From contig CAZTJF010000009.1 in NCBI GenBank assembly GCA_964613805.1, positions 1-64,000 of the forward strand: a stretch of DNA of 64,000 nucleotides, given 5' to 3'. The DNA comes from XYD12-FULL-36-8 sp964613805. GTDB lineage: Bacteria; Bacteroidota; Ignavibacteria; Ignavibacteriales; Ignavibacteriaceae. A model generated the notes under the pieces. The model saw only the letters and a program-made list of their open reading frames with translations, ran no database searches and was not told the origin of the DNA. A program made the translations under genes and the position numbers. Below, one piece after another: positions 48,023 to 56,113 of this stretch; within the stretch, counting starts at the first letter, position 1, and each line of letters starts with the position of its first letter.

Positions 48023-48463
48023 CTATACTGCTTTAATTTCTTCTGAAGGAATTTTAGAATTACTGCCCATTTCACTTTTCTTAAGAATAGGCGGAATGGG
48101 ATGAGGGCGATCCCATTCCAAATCACCTTTACGCCATTCGTAAGCCATTCCCAAACCAAGCAGAATTAAGAATATTGCTCCAACAGCGAAGCCTGCGAAT
48201 CCGTATTCCTGGTAAACTAATGCCCAGGGAATTAGCAGAACAACTTCCACATCGAAGATTAAGAAGATAAGAGCAACAACATAAAATCTAATGTTAAACT
48301 TAACCCACGGGCTTCCTTCCGGATTTTCGCCGCATTCATAAGTAAGAAGTTTTTCGTGAGTTGGTCTGGCTGGTCTAATTATTTTTGCGGCAATTAATGC
48401 AACAACAACAAAAAGAATTGCAATTAGGATGAAGACGAATATTTTGCCGAATTCAGTTAGCAT
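48023..48463 (-). CDS. nuoA: Complex I subunit A
   Basis: A 146-residue membrane subunit, the first gene of the operon. Three hydrophobic helices and the family loop KLLTYECGENPEGSPWVKFN, then VALIFLIFDVEVVLLIPWA. A charged C-terminal tail (WRKGDLEWDRPHPIPPILKK) follows. The 61-bp region upstream holds a consensus Bacteroidota promoter. Confidence 0.94.
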   Translation of the reverse strand: MLTEFGKIFVFILIAILFVVVALIAAKIIRPARPTHEKLLTYECGENPEGSPWVKFNIRFYVVALIFLIFDVEVVLLIPWALVYQEYGFAGFAVGAIFLILLGLGMAYEWRKGDLEWDRPHPIPPILKKSEMGSNSKIPSEEIKAV

Positions 48464-48523
48464 TAAATCGAAATTTTGCTGCGATTAAGATGACAATAAT
48501 TAAGGATTGAAAAATAACCTGCA

Positions 48524-48554
48524 CAAAAATAAAATTTATGTTCATCTTTACAAA
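48524..48554 (-). promoter_or_regulatory. Bacteroidota-type promoter of the nuo operon
   Basis: On the minus strand, TTTG (48554-48551), 19 bases, then TATTTTTG (48531-48524), about 60 bases before the nuoA start. It fits TTTG-N19-TAnnTTTG exactly and shares its -7 octamer and spacing with the atpD promoter. The rest of 48555-48737 shows no gene. Confidence 0.7.
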
Positions 48555-48737
48555 TTTTATTGTAAATTTTTTACAAGATATATGCCGCATTAAAGAATCC
48601 GTTTAATGATAATTCAAGGATAATTTTTCAACTAGCAAGTTTTAACTTTTTCATATCTAAGAAGCATCGTTACTATTTTCTAATGAATGGAAGAAATTTA
48701 GGAATTTCAAAAATGAAATTTATATCATGCACATTTT

Positions 48738-49874
48738 CTATTTTGTGAATAATTTCAAATAATCTGTGAATTCAAATTCACGATTCCTTTTCCAGCCTGT
48801 TTTTTCGGAAATAATTTCTAACCTTTCAAAATCTGTTAGAATGGAATTTGCTGTTGGCGAAGACACTTTTAGTTCATCTTGGACGTCGTTGACATTTAGA
48901 ATAGGTTTTCTAAAAAGGTATTTCAATAATAGTTTAGCCGATGGTAATTTTTTGCCCAGCGTAATGATTTTTTTATCTTCAATTTGTTCTTTTAGAGTTA
49001 AAATGGCTTTAAAAGTATCTATTCCATTTTCGCTAGTTTCGATTATACCAACAAGAAAAAATTTTATCCATTGAGTTAAATTATTTTTTATACGAACATT
49101 ATTCAGATTGTCATAATATAACTGGCGATGTCTTTCGAAATAATCAGACAAATAAAGCGATGGTTTCATAATTAAACCTGAACTAACCAAGTAAAGTGTT
49201 ATTAACAATCTTCCGATCCTCCCATTTCCAAAAAGAAAAGGGTGAATTGTTTCAAACTGGTAATACGCTATTCCTGCCCGGATTAATACAGGTATGTCCA
49301 ATTGTGTATTATGCAGAAAGCTTTCTAAATCGCTCATTAGCTCGTTAATTTCCGTGTGAACTGGAGGCACATATACTGCATCTTTAAGTGTAGCTCCGCC
49401 AATCCAATTTTGGCTTATTCTGAATTCACCTGGATTTCGATATTCGCCTCTGACACCACCCATTAGAATCTTGTGAGCTTCTTTTAATAACCTTGTTGAG
49501 AGTGGCAAAGTTTTCAATTTACTTATCGAAGTATTCATAGCTTCTATATAATTGTGAACCTCATGCCAATCATTTTTGCGTTCAGGGGCTATGTCCATGC
49601 TTTTCCTAAATGTTTCTTCCAATTCAGTTTGCGTTCCTTCAATTCTACTGGACTTTGTTGCTTCTTTCGCTACATGCATTTCAATAAAAGTATCAATATC
49701 TGGAACATTTAGCGAGAAAGCGTCCAATGAGCCTAGTTTTCTATTTGCTTCTGCCAGCAAGGTATTCACTTTTCCATCAGTCCATGACCAAGCAGTATTA
49801 ATTTTAGCAGGGGAGAAACTTTTGTAATTATTCTACAGCAGATATTTACCGCTCTTAAATTCTTCGAATTTCAT
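48738..49874 (-). pseudogene. Fic-family AMPylase with early in-frame TAG
   Basis: A Fic protein gene of 378 codons. The natural start is ATG at 49874 (MKFEEFKSGKYLL), followed by TAG at 49835-49833 as codon 14, then NNYKSFSPAKINTAWSWTDG in the same frame, the typical N-terminus of such proteins. A single C-to-T change (CAG to TAG) explains it. Downstream, an inhibitory motif SSRIEG precedes the Fic domain, whose active site HPFLFGNGRIGR is intact (His about 211), and a winged-helix-like C-terminus follows. Fic enzymes transfer AMP from ATP onto proteins. A GTG at 49769 could restart translation and give a 343-residue protein that keeps the inhibitory and catalytic motifs, so activity is possible. 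Confidence 0.8.
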
Positions 49875-49892
49875 TGATTTTTACACTTTTCC

Positions 49893-49918
49893 TTTAATTA
49901 TAAATATTTATAATTAAA
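49893..49918. promoter_or_regulatory. 26-bp perfect AT palindrome before fic
   Basis: A perfect 26-base palindrome made only of A and T, centred between 49905 and 49906 with TAAATATTTA in the middle. It starts 19 bases before the fic ATG. A flanking direct repeat CTTTTCCTTTAAT occurs at 49886-49898 and 49926-49938, 40 bases apart. It could be an operator or just AT-rich sequence. Confidence 0.4.
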
Positions 49919-50372
49919 TATAATGCTTTTCCTTTAATCATGGCTAATTTTAATTAAACGCTTTCACTTAAATAAAGCCAAATCTTATGATAGGTTGAGT
50001 TGATAAGCTTGGCATTAATTATGGCAAATGGATCTAGTTTAATTATAAAAGATTATAATAAAACGCTGCAAAATATATTGTGAGTGAGTAAGGCAATATC
50101 GACTCTGAATTAAGAAGCGAGGGATTTCGCTTTCTTCCACAATCTTTATCTCTTCTTCTACTGAAAGGATTAGATTTAACTGTGAACAAAGAACAGTAGG
50201 AACTTGAAGATTCATTTAAGAACTAGTATTAATATTTCCATCATCCAACACAACAAAACCAGTTTCAATTAGTATCCTCTTTCTCACAAGCAAGAAATCT
50301 TTTTATCACTTTTATAAAAAAAAGGACTAATTTTTAATCATAAATGAGTCTATCGGTTTTAAAATCAATTTC
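49919..50372. other. Intergenic stretch with no recognised gene
   Basis: AT-rich region between the fic start and the mce promoter. I see no convincing reading frame on either strand, no RNA gene and no repeat besides the direct repeat at its edge. Confidence 0.5.
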
Positions 50373-50402
50373 TTTAGATAAGTGATAATGGCATTAACTT
50401 TG
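50373..50402 (+). promoter_or_regulatory. Probable promoter of the decarboxylase operon
   Basis: The -7 element TAACTTTG (50395-50402) fits TAnnTTTG exactly. The best -33 candidate is TTTA at 50373-50376 with an 18-base spacer, one mismatch. It lies 41 bases before the mce start. Confidence 0.45.
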
Positions 50403-50442
50403 TCGAAGTAATGCGATTCACAATTTCACAAGAGAGAAAAAC

Positions 50443-50850
50443 ATGAATATCTCACACATTGAACACATCGGTATTGCTGTTAAAAACATTGATGAAGCAA
50501 AAAAGTATTATGAGGATGTTCTCGGCTTGAAGTGTTATGCCGTTGAAGAAGTCATGGATCAAAAAGTGAAGACTGCATTCTTCATGGTTGGACAGACAAA
50601 AATTGAACTTCTTGAATCTACTTCACCTGATGGACCTGTGGGGAAGTTCATTGAGAAAAAAGGTGAGGGAATTCATCACATTGCTTTCGCAGTAAAAGGA
50701 TTGCAAAATTCACTTGATGAAATAAAATTTAAAAATGTAATGCTCATTGATGAAAAGGGAAGAAAGGGTGCAGAAGGATTGAATATTGCATTTCTACATC
50801 CCAAATCTACATTTGGTGTGTTAACTGAACTTTGCGAAAAACCGGAATAA
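50443..50850 (+). CDS. mce: Methylmalonyl-CoA epimerase
   Basis: A 135-residue VOC-superfamily enzyme that interconverts (R)- and (S)-methylmalonyl-CoA. Two beta-alpha-beta repeats are seen: ISHIEHIGIAVKNIDEAKKY with the metal His, and GEGIHHIAFAVKGLQNSLDE with the second His, plus metal Glu residues in IELLESTSPDGPVGKFIEKK and TFGVLTELCEKP. It opens the operon of the sodium-pumping methylmalonyl-CoA decarboxylase, which needs the (S) isomer. The mutase gene is not in the window. Confidence 0.92.
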   Translation: MNISHIEHIGIAVKNIDEAKKYYEDVLGLKCYAVEEVMDQKVKTAFFMVGQTKIELLESTSPDGPVGKFIEKKGEGIHHIAFAVKGLQNSLDEIKFKNVMLIDEKGRKGAEGLNIAFLHPKSTFGVLTELCEKPE

Positions 50851-50880
50851 TTTTTTTAGAAAATTTATTGGAATACAATT

Positions 50881-52440
50881 ATGTCAATGGAAGATAAAAT
50901 AAAAGAGTTGACCGCGCTTCGTGAGCAAGCTAAACTCGGCGGCGGTGAAAAGCGAATCGCATCTCAGCATAAAAAGGGAAAACTTACTGCTCGTGAAAGA
51001 TTAGAACTTCTTCTTGATGAAGGCAGTTTTGAAGAATTCGACATGTTCGTTTGTCATCGGAGTATTGATTTTGGATTGGACAAAGAAACCTATCTCTCCG
51101 ATGGTGTTGTTACTGGTTACGGTACAATTGATGGCAGATTGGTTTATGTTTTCTCACAAGATTTTACAGTGTTTGGCGGATCATTGTCCGAAATGTTCGC
51201 TCAAAAAATTTGCAAGGTGATGGATAAAGCAACCAAAGTTGGTGCGCCGGTAATCGGAATTAATGACAGCGGCGGCGCAAGAATTCAAGAGGGAGTTAAA
51301 AGTCTTGGCGGTTATGCTGATATTTTTCAGAGGAATATTTTAGCATCGGGAGTCATTCCGCAAATCTCTGCTGTGTTTGGACCCTGTGCAGGTGGAGCAG
51401 TTTATTCACCAGCGTTAACTGATTTCATTGTAATGTCAAAAACAGCAAGCTATATGTTTGTAACTGGACCTAAAGTTGTTAAAACTGTAACTGGTGAAAC
51501 GGTTACGGAAGATGAACTCGGTGGTGCAATGATTCACAGTACAAAATCTGGTGTTGCACATCTCGTTGCTGAAGATGAGGAGGAAGGAATTTCACTTATC
51601 CGAAAATTATTAAGCTATCTTCCACAGAATAATCTTGAAGACCCGCCGATAATTCCGTGTGACGATCCTATTGATAGAGTAGATGATTCACTTAATTCAA
51701 TCATTCCGGAAACCACGACAAAACCTTATGATGTTAAAGATATCCTTCACATTGTTGTTGATCACAACGAGTTTTTGGAGATTCAAAGACATTATGCGCC
51801 AAATATTGTGACTGGTTTTGCAAGATTTAATGGTGTGTCAGTGGGAATTGTAGCAAACCAGCCAAATTACTTAGCCGGAGTTTTGGATATTAACTGTTCC
51901 AGGAAAGCAGCTCGATTTGTCAGATTCTGTGATGCATTCAATATTCCAATCATAACATTTGTAGATGTACCTGGGTTTCTTCCTGGAACGACTCAGGAAT
52001 ATGGGGGAATAATTATTCACGGTGCGAAACTTTTATTTGCTTATGGTGAAGCCACAGTGCCGAAAATTACTGTCATCTTACGTAAGGCATACGGTGGTGC
52101 TTATGATGTTATGAGTTCAAAACATCTTCGCGGCGATATAAATTATGCATGGCCAGGTGCCGAAATTGCTGTCATGGGACCAAAAGGTGCGATAGAAGTT
52201 CTCCATCAAAAAGAATTGCAGCTTATAAGCGATCCTGTTGAGCGAATTAAATTTGTTAGAGATCGTGAGGAAGATTATCGGAAAAAATTTGCAACACCTT
52301 ATGTAGCCGCAAAATATGGATACATTGATGATGTGATCGAACCACGCAACACAAGGTTTAGAATCATTCGAGCATTACAATCCCTTGCAACCAAGAAGGA
52401 TATAAATCCTCCTAAGAAACATTCCAACTTACCATTATAA
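50881..52440 (+). CDS. mmdA: Methylmalonyl-CoA decarboxylase alpha (carboxyltransferase)
   Basis: A 519-residue carboxyltransferase of the acyl-CoA carboxylase beta type. It moves the carboxyl group from methylmalonyl-CoA to biotin. The acyl-CoA motif INDSGGARIQEGVKSLGGYA and the second carboxybiotin-site glycines (FGPCAGGAVYSPALTDF, TFVDVPGFLPGTTQEYGGII) are present, as is RKAYGGAYDVM. The same fold serves propionyl-CoA carboxylase, but the membrane beta subunit, gamma-type and biotin-carrier genes directly downstream, and the absence of a biotin carboxylase, argue for the decarboxylase. Confidence 0.93.
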   Translation: MSMEDKIKELTALREQAKLGGGEKRIASQHKKGKLTARERLELLLDEGSFEEFDMFVCHRSIDFGLDKETYLSDGVVTGYGTIDGRLVYVFSQDFTVFGGSLSEMFAQKICKVMDKATKVGAPVIGINDSGGARIQEGVKSLGGYADIFQRNILASGVIPQISAVFGPCAGGAVYSPALTDFIVMSKTASYMFVTGPKVVKTVTGETVTEDELGGAMIHSTKSGVAHLVAEDEEEGISLIRKLLSYLPQNNLEDPPIIPCDDPIDRVDDSLNSIIPETTTKPYDVKDILHIVVDHNEFLEIQRHYAPNIVTGFARFNGVSVGIVANQPNYLAGVLDINCSRKAARFVRFCDAFNIPIITFVDVPGFLPGTTQEYGGIIIHGAKLLFAYGEATVPKITVILRKAYGGAYDVMSSKHLRGDINYAWPGAEIAVMGPKGAIEVLHQKELQLISDPVERIKFVRDREEDYRKKFATPYVAAKYGYIDDVIEPRNTRFRIIRALQSLATKKDINPPKKHSNLPL

Positions 52441-52452
52441 TAAGAGTGAATA

Positions 52453-52860
52453 ATGTTTTTAGCCCTATTACTTCAAGTAGTAAAAGATTCATCAGCAATT
52501 ATCATTCATAAAAATTCGGATTTATTTCGCAAGATTGATCCGTGGGGAATAGGTATGACTGTGATTGGTTATGTTGTTGTTTTTTTGGCTCTATTATTCC
52601 TTTATCTGATTTTTTCAAACCTGACCAGAATACTAAACTTTAATCTTGTAAGATTGTTGAAAAAAACCGGTAAGATGAAGGAAGACAAAAAAGATTTATC
52701 AATTTCTGGAGAAGTGAATGCCGCTATTGCAATGGCGTTGCATCTTTATTTTGCAGAAGTACATGACAAAGAGAGTTATGAACTCACAATTAATAAAGTT
52801 TCACGAACATATTCACCATGGAGTTCAAAAATTTACGGATTAAGACAGCATCCAAGATAA
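52453..52860 (+). CDS. OadG-type gamma subunit, sodium-pump decarboxylase
   Basis: A 135-residue protein with one transmembrane helix (about 32-57, GMTVIGYVVVFLALLFLYLI) after a short N-terminus containing DPWGIGM. The C-terminal half reads EVNAAIAMALHLYFAEVHD and SRTYSPWSSKIYGLRQ, the extension typical of OadG/MmdD proteins of Bacteroidota. It anchors and assembles the complex. It lies 12 bases after mmdA and ends 14 bases before the biotin carrier start. Confidence 0.85.
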   Translation: MFLALLLQVVKDSSAIIIHKNSDLFRKIDPWGIGMTVIGYVVVFLALLFLYLIFSNLTRILNFNLVRLLKKTGKMKEDKKDLSISGEVNAAIAMALHLYFAEVHDKESYELTINKVSRTYSPWSSKIYGLRQHPR

Positions 52861-52874
52861 TTCAGGATAAAATT

Positions 52875-53318
52875 ATGAAAAATTTTAAATTCACCATTCA
52901 AGGAAATAAATACGATGTTAAAATTCTTGACATCGAAGATAATGTAGCCGAAATTGAAGTGAACGGTGCAGTTTATGAGGTCGAGGTTGATAAGATTATC
53001 ACTCAAACTAAAACTCCTAAACTTGTGCGATCGGTTGCAGTTCCAACTACAGAATCGGTTCCATCACAATTAAAAACGAGTGCTCCCTCTGCACCAAAAG
53101 GAACTGGATTTATAAAATCACCTTTGCCTGGTGTAATTCTTCATGTTCACATAAAAGAAGGAGATGCGGTTAAGGTAGGAGCCAAACTCATCACTCTTGA
53201 AGCCATGAAGATGGAAAATAATATAAACGCCGACAAGGAAGGCATCATTAAATCCATTAAGGTTAAGGTAGGGGATTCTGTTCTTGAAGGCGAAGTACTT
53301 ATCGAAATTGGAGCTTAA
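52875..53318 (+). CDS. mmdC: Biotin carboxyl carrier subunit (gamma)
   Basis: A 147-residue biotin carrier. The biotinyl domain is C-terminal (about 75-147) with the biotinylation site EAMKMENNI and IKSPLPGVILHVHIKEGD before it. A proline/alanine/threonine-rich flexible linker joins it to the N-terminal beta part. The start is ATG at 52875 (MKNFKFTIQGNKY); a longer frame would overlap the upstream gene by 43 bases. It shuttles carboxybiotin between MmdA and the membrane beta subunit. Confidence 0.92.
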   Translation: MKNFKFTIQGNKYDVKILDIEDNVAEIEVNGAVYEVEVDKIITQTKTPKLVRSVAVPTTESVPSQLKTSAPSAPKGTGFIKSPLPGVILHVHIKEGDAVKVGAKLITLEAMKMENNINADKEGIIKSIKVKVGDSVLEGEVLIEIGA

Positions 53319-53320
53319 GA

Positions 53321-54484
53321 ATGAACCAATTATTCGAATTCATGTCCCATGGCTTTGATCAATTTTTCAGGTACACAGCTTTTCCAAATTTTACCGTTGG
53401 GCATGTTGTTATGCTCACTGTGGGATTAATTTTTATTTACCTTGCAATTGCAAAAGAATACGAGCCGTTACTTTTAGTCCCGATTGGATTTGGGATTTTA
53501 ATCGGCAACATACCTTTTTTACAAGGTGCAAATCTTCAGATTGGAATATACGAACCCGGTAGTGTAATGGGATATTTATACTTTGGTGTTCTTAAAGGGA
53601 TTTATCCGCCTTTAATCTTTTTAGGAATTGGTGCAATGACTGATTTTTCTGCACTGCTTTCAAATCCAAAATTGATGCTTCTTGGTGCAGCGGCACAGCT
53701 CGGAATATTCGGTGCTTACATGATCGCGTTGTTCTTAGACTTTCTTCCACAACAAGCGGCGGCAATTGGTATAATTGGCGGTGCTGATGGACCAACTGCA
53801 ATTTTTCTTTCATCAAAATTAGCTCCTGAGCTTGTTGGTGCGATAGCAATTTCAGCTTACTCGTACATGGCACTTGTACCGGTAATTCAACCGCCAATAA
53901 TGAAACTTCTTACTACAGATAAAGAACGACTGATTAGAATGAAACCTCCGCGGGCAGTTTCAAAAACTGAAAAAATAATGTTTCCTATTATTGGTTTGAT
54001 CCTTACAACCTTAATTGTTCCCAGTGCAATGCCGCTTCTTGGTATGTTGTTTTTTGGAAATATTTTAAAAGAAAGTGGAGTAACTAAACGATTAGCCGAT
54101 ACGGCTAAAGGTCCATTGATTGATATCGTAACAATCCTAATTGGATTGACTGTTGGTGCATCAACACAAGCGACAACTTTTTTAACTTCAAAGTCTGTTG
54201 GAATATTTGCTCTTGGTGCCTTCTCTTTTATGATTGCAACTTTCGGCGGTGTATTTTTTGCCAAGTTTATGAATTTGTTTCTTAAAGAAGGAAATAAAAT
54301 TAATCCTTTGATTGGTAATGCAGGAGTTTCTGCTGTGCCTGATAGCGCCCGTGTTTCTCAAGTGATTGGACTTCAATATGATAAAACTAATCACCTATTA
54401 ATGCATGCGATGGCACCAAACGTTGCGGGAGTAATCGGTAGTGCAGTTGCAGCAGGTATTTTGCTAAGCTTTTTTATGGGGTGA
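53321..54484 (+). CDS. mmdB: Sodium-translocating decarboxylase beta subunit
   Basis: A 387-residue membrane protein with about ten hydrophobic helices. It decarboxylates carboxybiotin and exports Na+. The conserved core GIIGGADGPTAIFLSSKLAP contains the essential aspartate; the sodium-site region near the C-terminus reads NPLIGNAGVSAVPDSARVSQ followed by NHLLMHAMAPNVAGVIGSAV. It starts 2 bases after mmdC and completes the pump. A weak inverted repeat near 54519-54545 lies between it and the converging aminotransferase gene. Confidence 0.94.
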   Translation: MNQLFEFMSHGFDQFFRYTAFPNFTVGHVVMLTVGLIFIYLAIAKEYEPLLLVPIGFGILIGNIPFLQGANLQIGIYEPGSVMGYLYFGVLKGIYPPLIFLGIGAMTDFSALLSNPKLMLLGAAAQLGIFGAYMIALFLDFLPQQAAAIGIIGGADGPTAIFLSSKLAPELVGAIAISAYSYMALVPVIQPPIMKLLTTDKERLIRMKPPRAVSKTEKIMFPIIGLILTTLIVPSAMPLLGMLFFGNILKESGVTKRLADTAKGPLIDIVTILIGLTVGASTQATTFLTSKSVGIFALGAFSFMIATFGGVFFAKFMNLFLKEGNKINPLIGNAGVSAVPDSARVSQVIGLQYDKTNHLLMHAMAPNVAGVIGSAVAAGILLSFFMG

Positions 54485-54560
54485 GTTTTTGTTGAATGAT
54501 TGAATAAATGATTGATTGTTGGACTAATGTTAAAAAAATATCCAACCAATTACCACCTAC

Positions 54561-55892
54561 TCACATCATTTTATGATCTTCATTAAATCTTTTTAAACGA
54601 TATTCTAAATCTGAAAATTGACTGCGTTTAACAAGTGAAACACAAGCCCGTATTCCTTCCAATCGTTCGCTTCCTGTTATAGATAATGAAATAGCACTTA
54701 TGCCGTAATAAAGAAGTTCATTAAGCAATTCTTCTCCGTTGTAACCAGGATATGAAAATGTAAAATAAAAACCATCGGCGATTGGTTCATCTTCATCTTT
54801 GTCATAAACAATTTTAAATCCGTTATCAATAAAAAGTTTTTTCATAATTTTAGCTTTTTCACCATATTCCTTCACTTCTTCTACAAAATTTAATTTACCG
54901 TCATTTGCTGCTTTAAATATTGCTGCGAGTGCGTATTGTGCTGAATGTGAAACTCCGGCACAAATAGCATAAATACTTCCAAAAATCACGCTGTGACCAA
55001 ATTGATCTTTAGAATAGAAATTTTTAAGATGGGGATAGCTTCTATTGAAAAGGTGATCTGAAATTATCATCATACCTATTCTTTGTCCAGCATAGCTAAA
55101 TGCTTTTGAACTTGAAATTGTGAGTATGAATTCATCAGTATATTTTGCAACAGTTGGTTGATAAGGAGGAACACCAGGTTTGGACATGTCTCGTCTAAAA
55201 TCCATTGCGAAATATGCAAGATCCTCAATCGGAATGACATCATACTTTTTACATAGTTCCCCGATTATTTTAAGTTCTTTCTCAGTGAAGCATATCCAAG
55301 ATGGATTGTTAGGATTTGAATAAAGTACGCATGAGATATTTCCTTTTTTGAATATGGTTTCAAGCTTCTCTCGTAATTTTTCACCGCGATAATTATAAAC
55401 ATCGAAGGTTTCGAATCTTTGTCCAAGTGCAATCAGCTGTTGATGGTGAACCGGAAATCCGGGATCAATAAGTAACGAAACGTACTTCAAAGGGTTGCAA
55501 TTATGAATGGTCATGAAAGAAGCAAAACTTCCCATCATCGAGCCGCCAGTTGGAACGCATCCTTCAGGACTAACATCAATATCCATGAAAAGTTTTACAA
55601 ATCGCGATGATTCATCCTTAAGAGATTTAATCCCAAAAATATCAGGATAAACTGCTGCAACGCCCTTTCTCAATGCTTCAATCTCTGCCTCAACGCCAAT
55701 TTTAGAAGGTGGAAGACCTGGAACACCCATTTCCATTCTAACAAATTTTTCTCCTGTTGCTTTTTCTAATTCATCTACTAATCTTTTTATCTCACGAATT
55801 GTTGCTTTACCCGGATTTTCTAACTTACTTTTCTTTATAGTATCTGTAACAATTTGAAAATCAATTGGAGTGGATTTGGATTGAAGAGACAT
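54561..55892 (-). CDS. Class I/II PLP-dependent aminotransferase
   Basis: A 443-residue fold-type I aminotransferase. The N-terminal region gives MGVPGLPPSKIGVEAEIEAL and GGSMMGSFASFM; VLYSNPNNPSWICF is the NPNNP motif, EDLAYF the PLP-ring Asp region, and SSSKAFSYAGQRIGMM contains the PLP lysine. The C-terminal arginine is likely in SLVKRSQF. Substrate is not predictable. The start is ATG at 55892; an in-frame GTG lies 6 bases upstream. Its promoter at 55930-55961 matches the Bacteroidota consensus. It is divergent from alr. Confidence 0.87.
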   Translation of the reverse strand: MSLQSKSTPIDFQIVTDTIKKSKLENPGKATIREIKRLVDELEKATGEKFVRMEMGVPGLPPSKIGVEAEIEALRKGVAAVYPDIFGIKSLKDESSRFVKLFMDIDVSPEGCVPTGGSMMGSFASFMTIHNCNPLKYVSLLIDPGFPVHHQQLIALGQRFETFDVYNYRGEKLREKLETIFKKGNISCVLYSNPNNPSWICFTEKELKIIGELCKKYDVIPIEDLAYFAMDFRRDMSKPGVPPYQPTVAKYTDEFILTISSSKAFSYAGQRIGMMIISDHLFNRSYPHLKNFYSKDQFGHSVIFGSIYAICAGVSHSAQYALAAIFKAANDGKLNFVEEVKEYGEKAKIMKKLFIDNGFKIVYDKDEDEPIADGFYFTFSYPGYNGEELLNELLYYGISAISLSITGSERLEGIRACVSLVKRSQFSDLEYRLKRFNEDHKMM

Positions 55893-55929
55893 ATTCACAC
55901 CGGAATTTTATTTCTAAAAAATCTACATT

Positions 55930-55961
55930 CAAAATTAGGAAGGTAAATGCGGCTAAGCAAA
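55930..55961 (-). promoter_or_regulatory. Bacteroidota-type promoter of the aminotransferase
   Basis: On the minus strand, TTTG (55961-55958), a 20-base spacer, then TAATTTTG (55937-55930). It is about 38 bases before the ATG and fits the consensus with the allowed spacer. On the plus strand a looser match (TTTG, N20, TATATTTTG ending near 56091) may serve alr. Confidence 0.6.
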
Positions 55962-56113
55962 TTATCGGTTACCTGAAAATTAGTGGAGTTCAGACTTTTT
56001 TATATATCAGACACTCTCTTTCAGAAGCATACCTAAGCAGGATGAGTGAGCCAAATTCTTTGTATAATAAACCAATTACAAGTATATTTTGCCACGAAAT
56101 AAATGAATTTTTG

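Noticed and set aside
48022..48159. Longer nuoB start
   Set aside because: It lies inside nuoA and shows no similarity to NuoB proteins.
49833..49835. TAG in fic as pyrrolysine or suppressed amber
   Set aside because: No other in-frame TAG readthrough was seen in the window and no suppressor tRNA is known here; a simple substitution is likelier.
49919..50442. Gene remnant in the gap before mce
   Set aside because: Short frames on both strands lack conserved motifs or start context.
55865..56113. Longer N-terminus for alr
   Set aside because: The 83 extra residues overlap the divergent aminotransferase start and promoter and have no alanine-racemase similarity.
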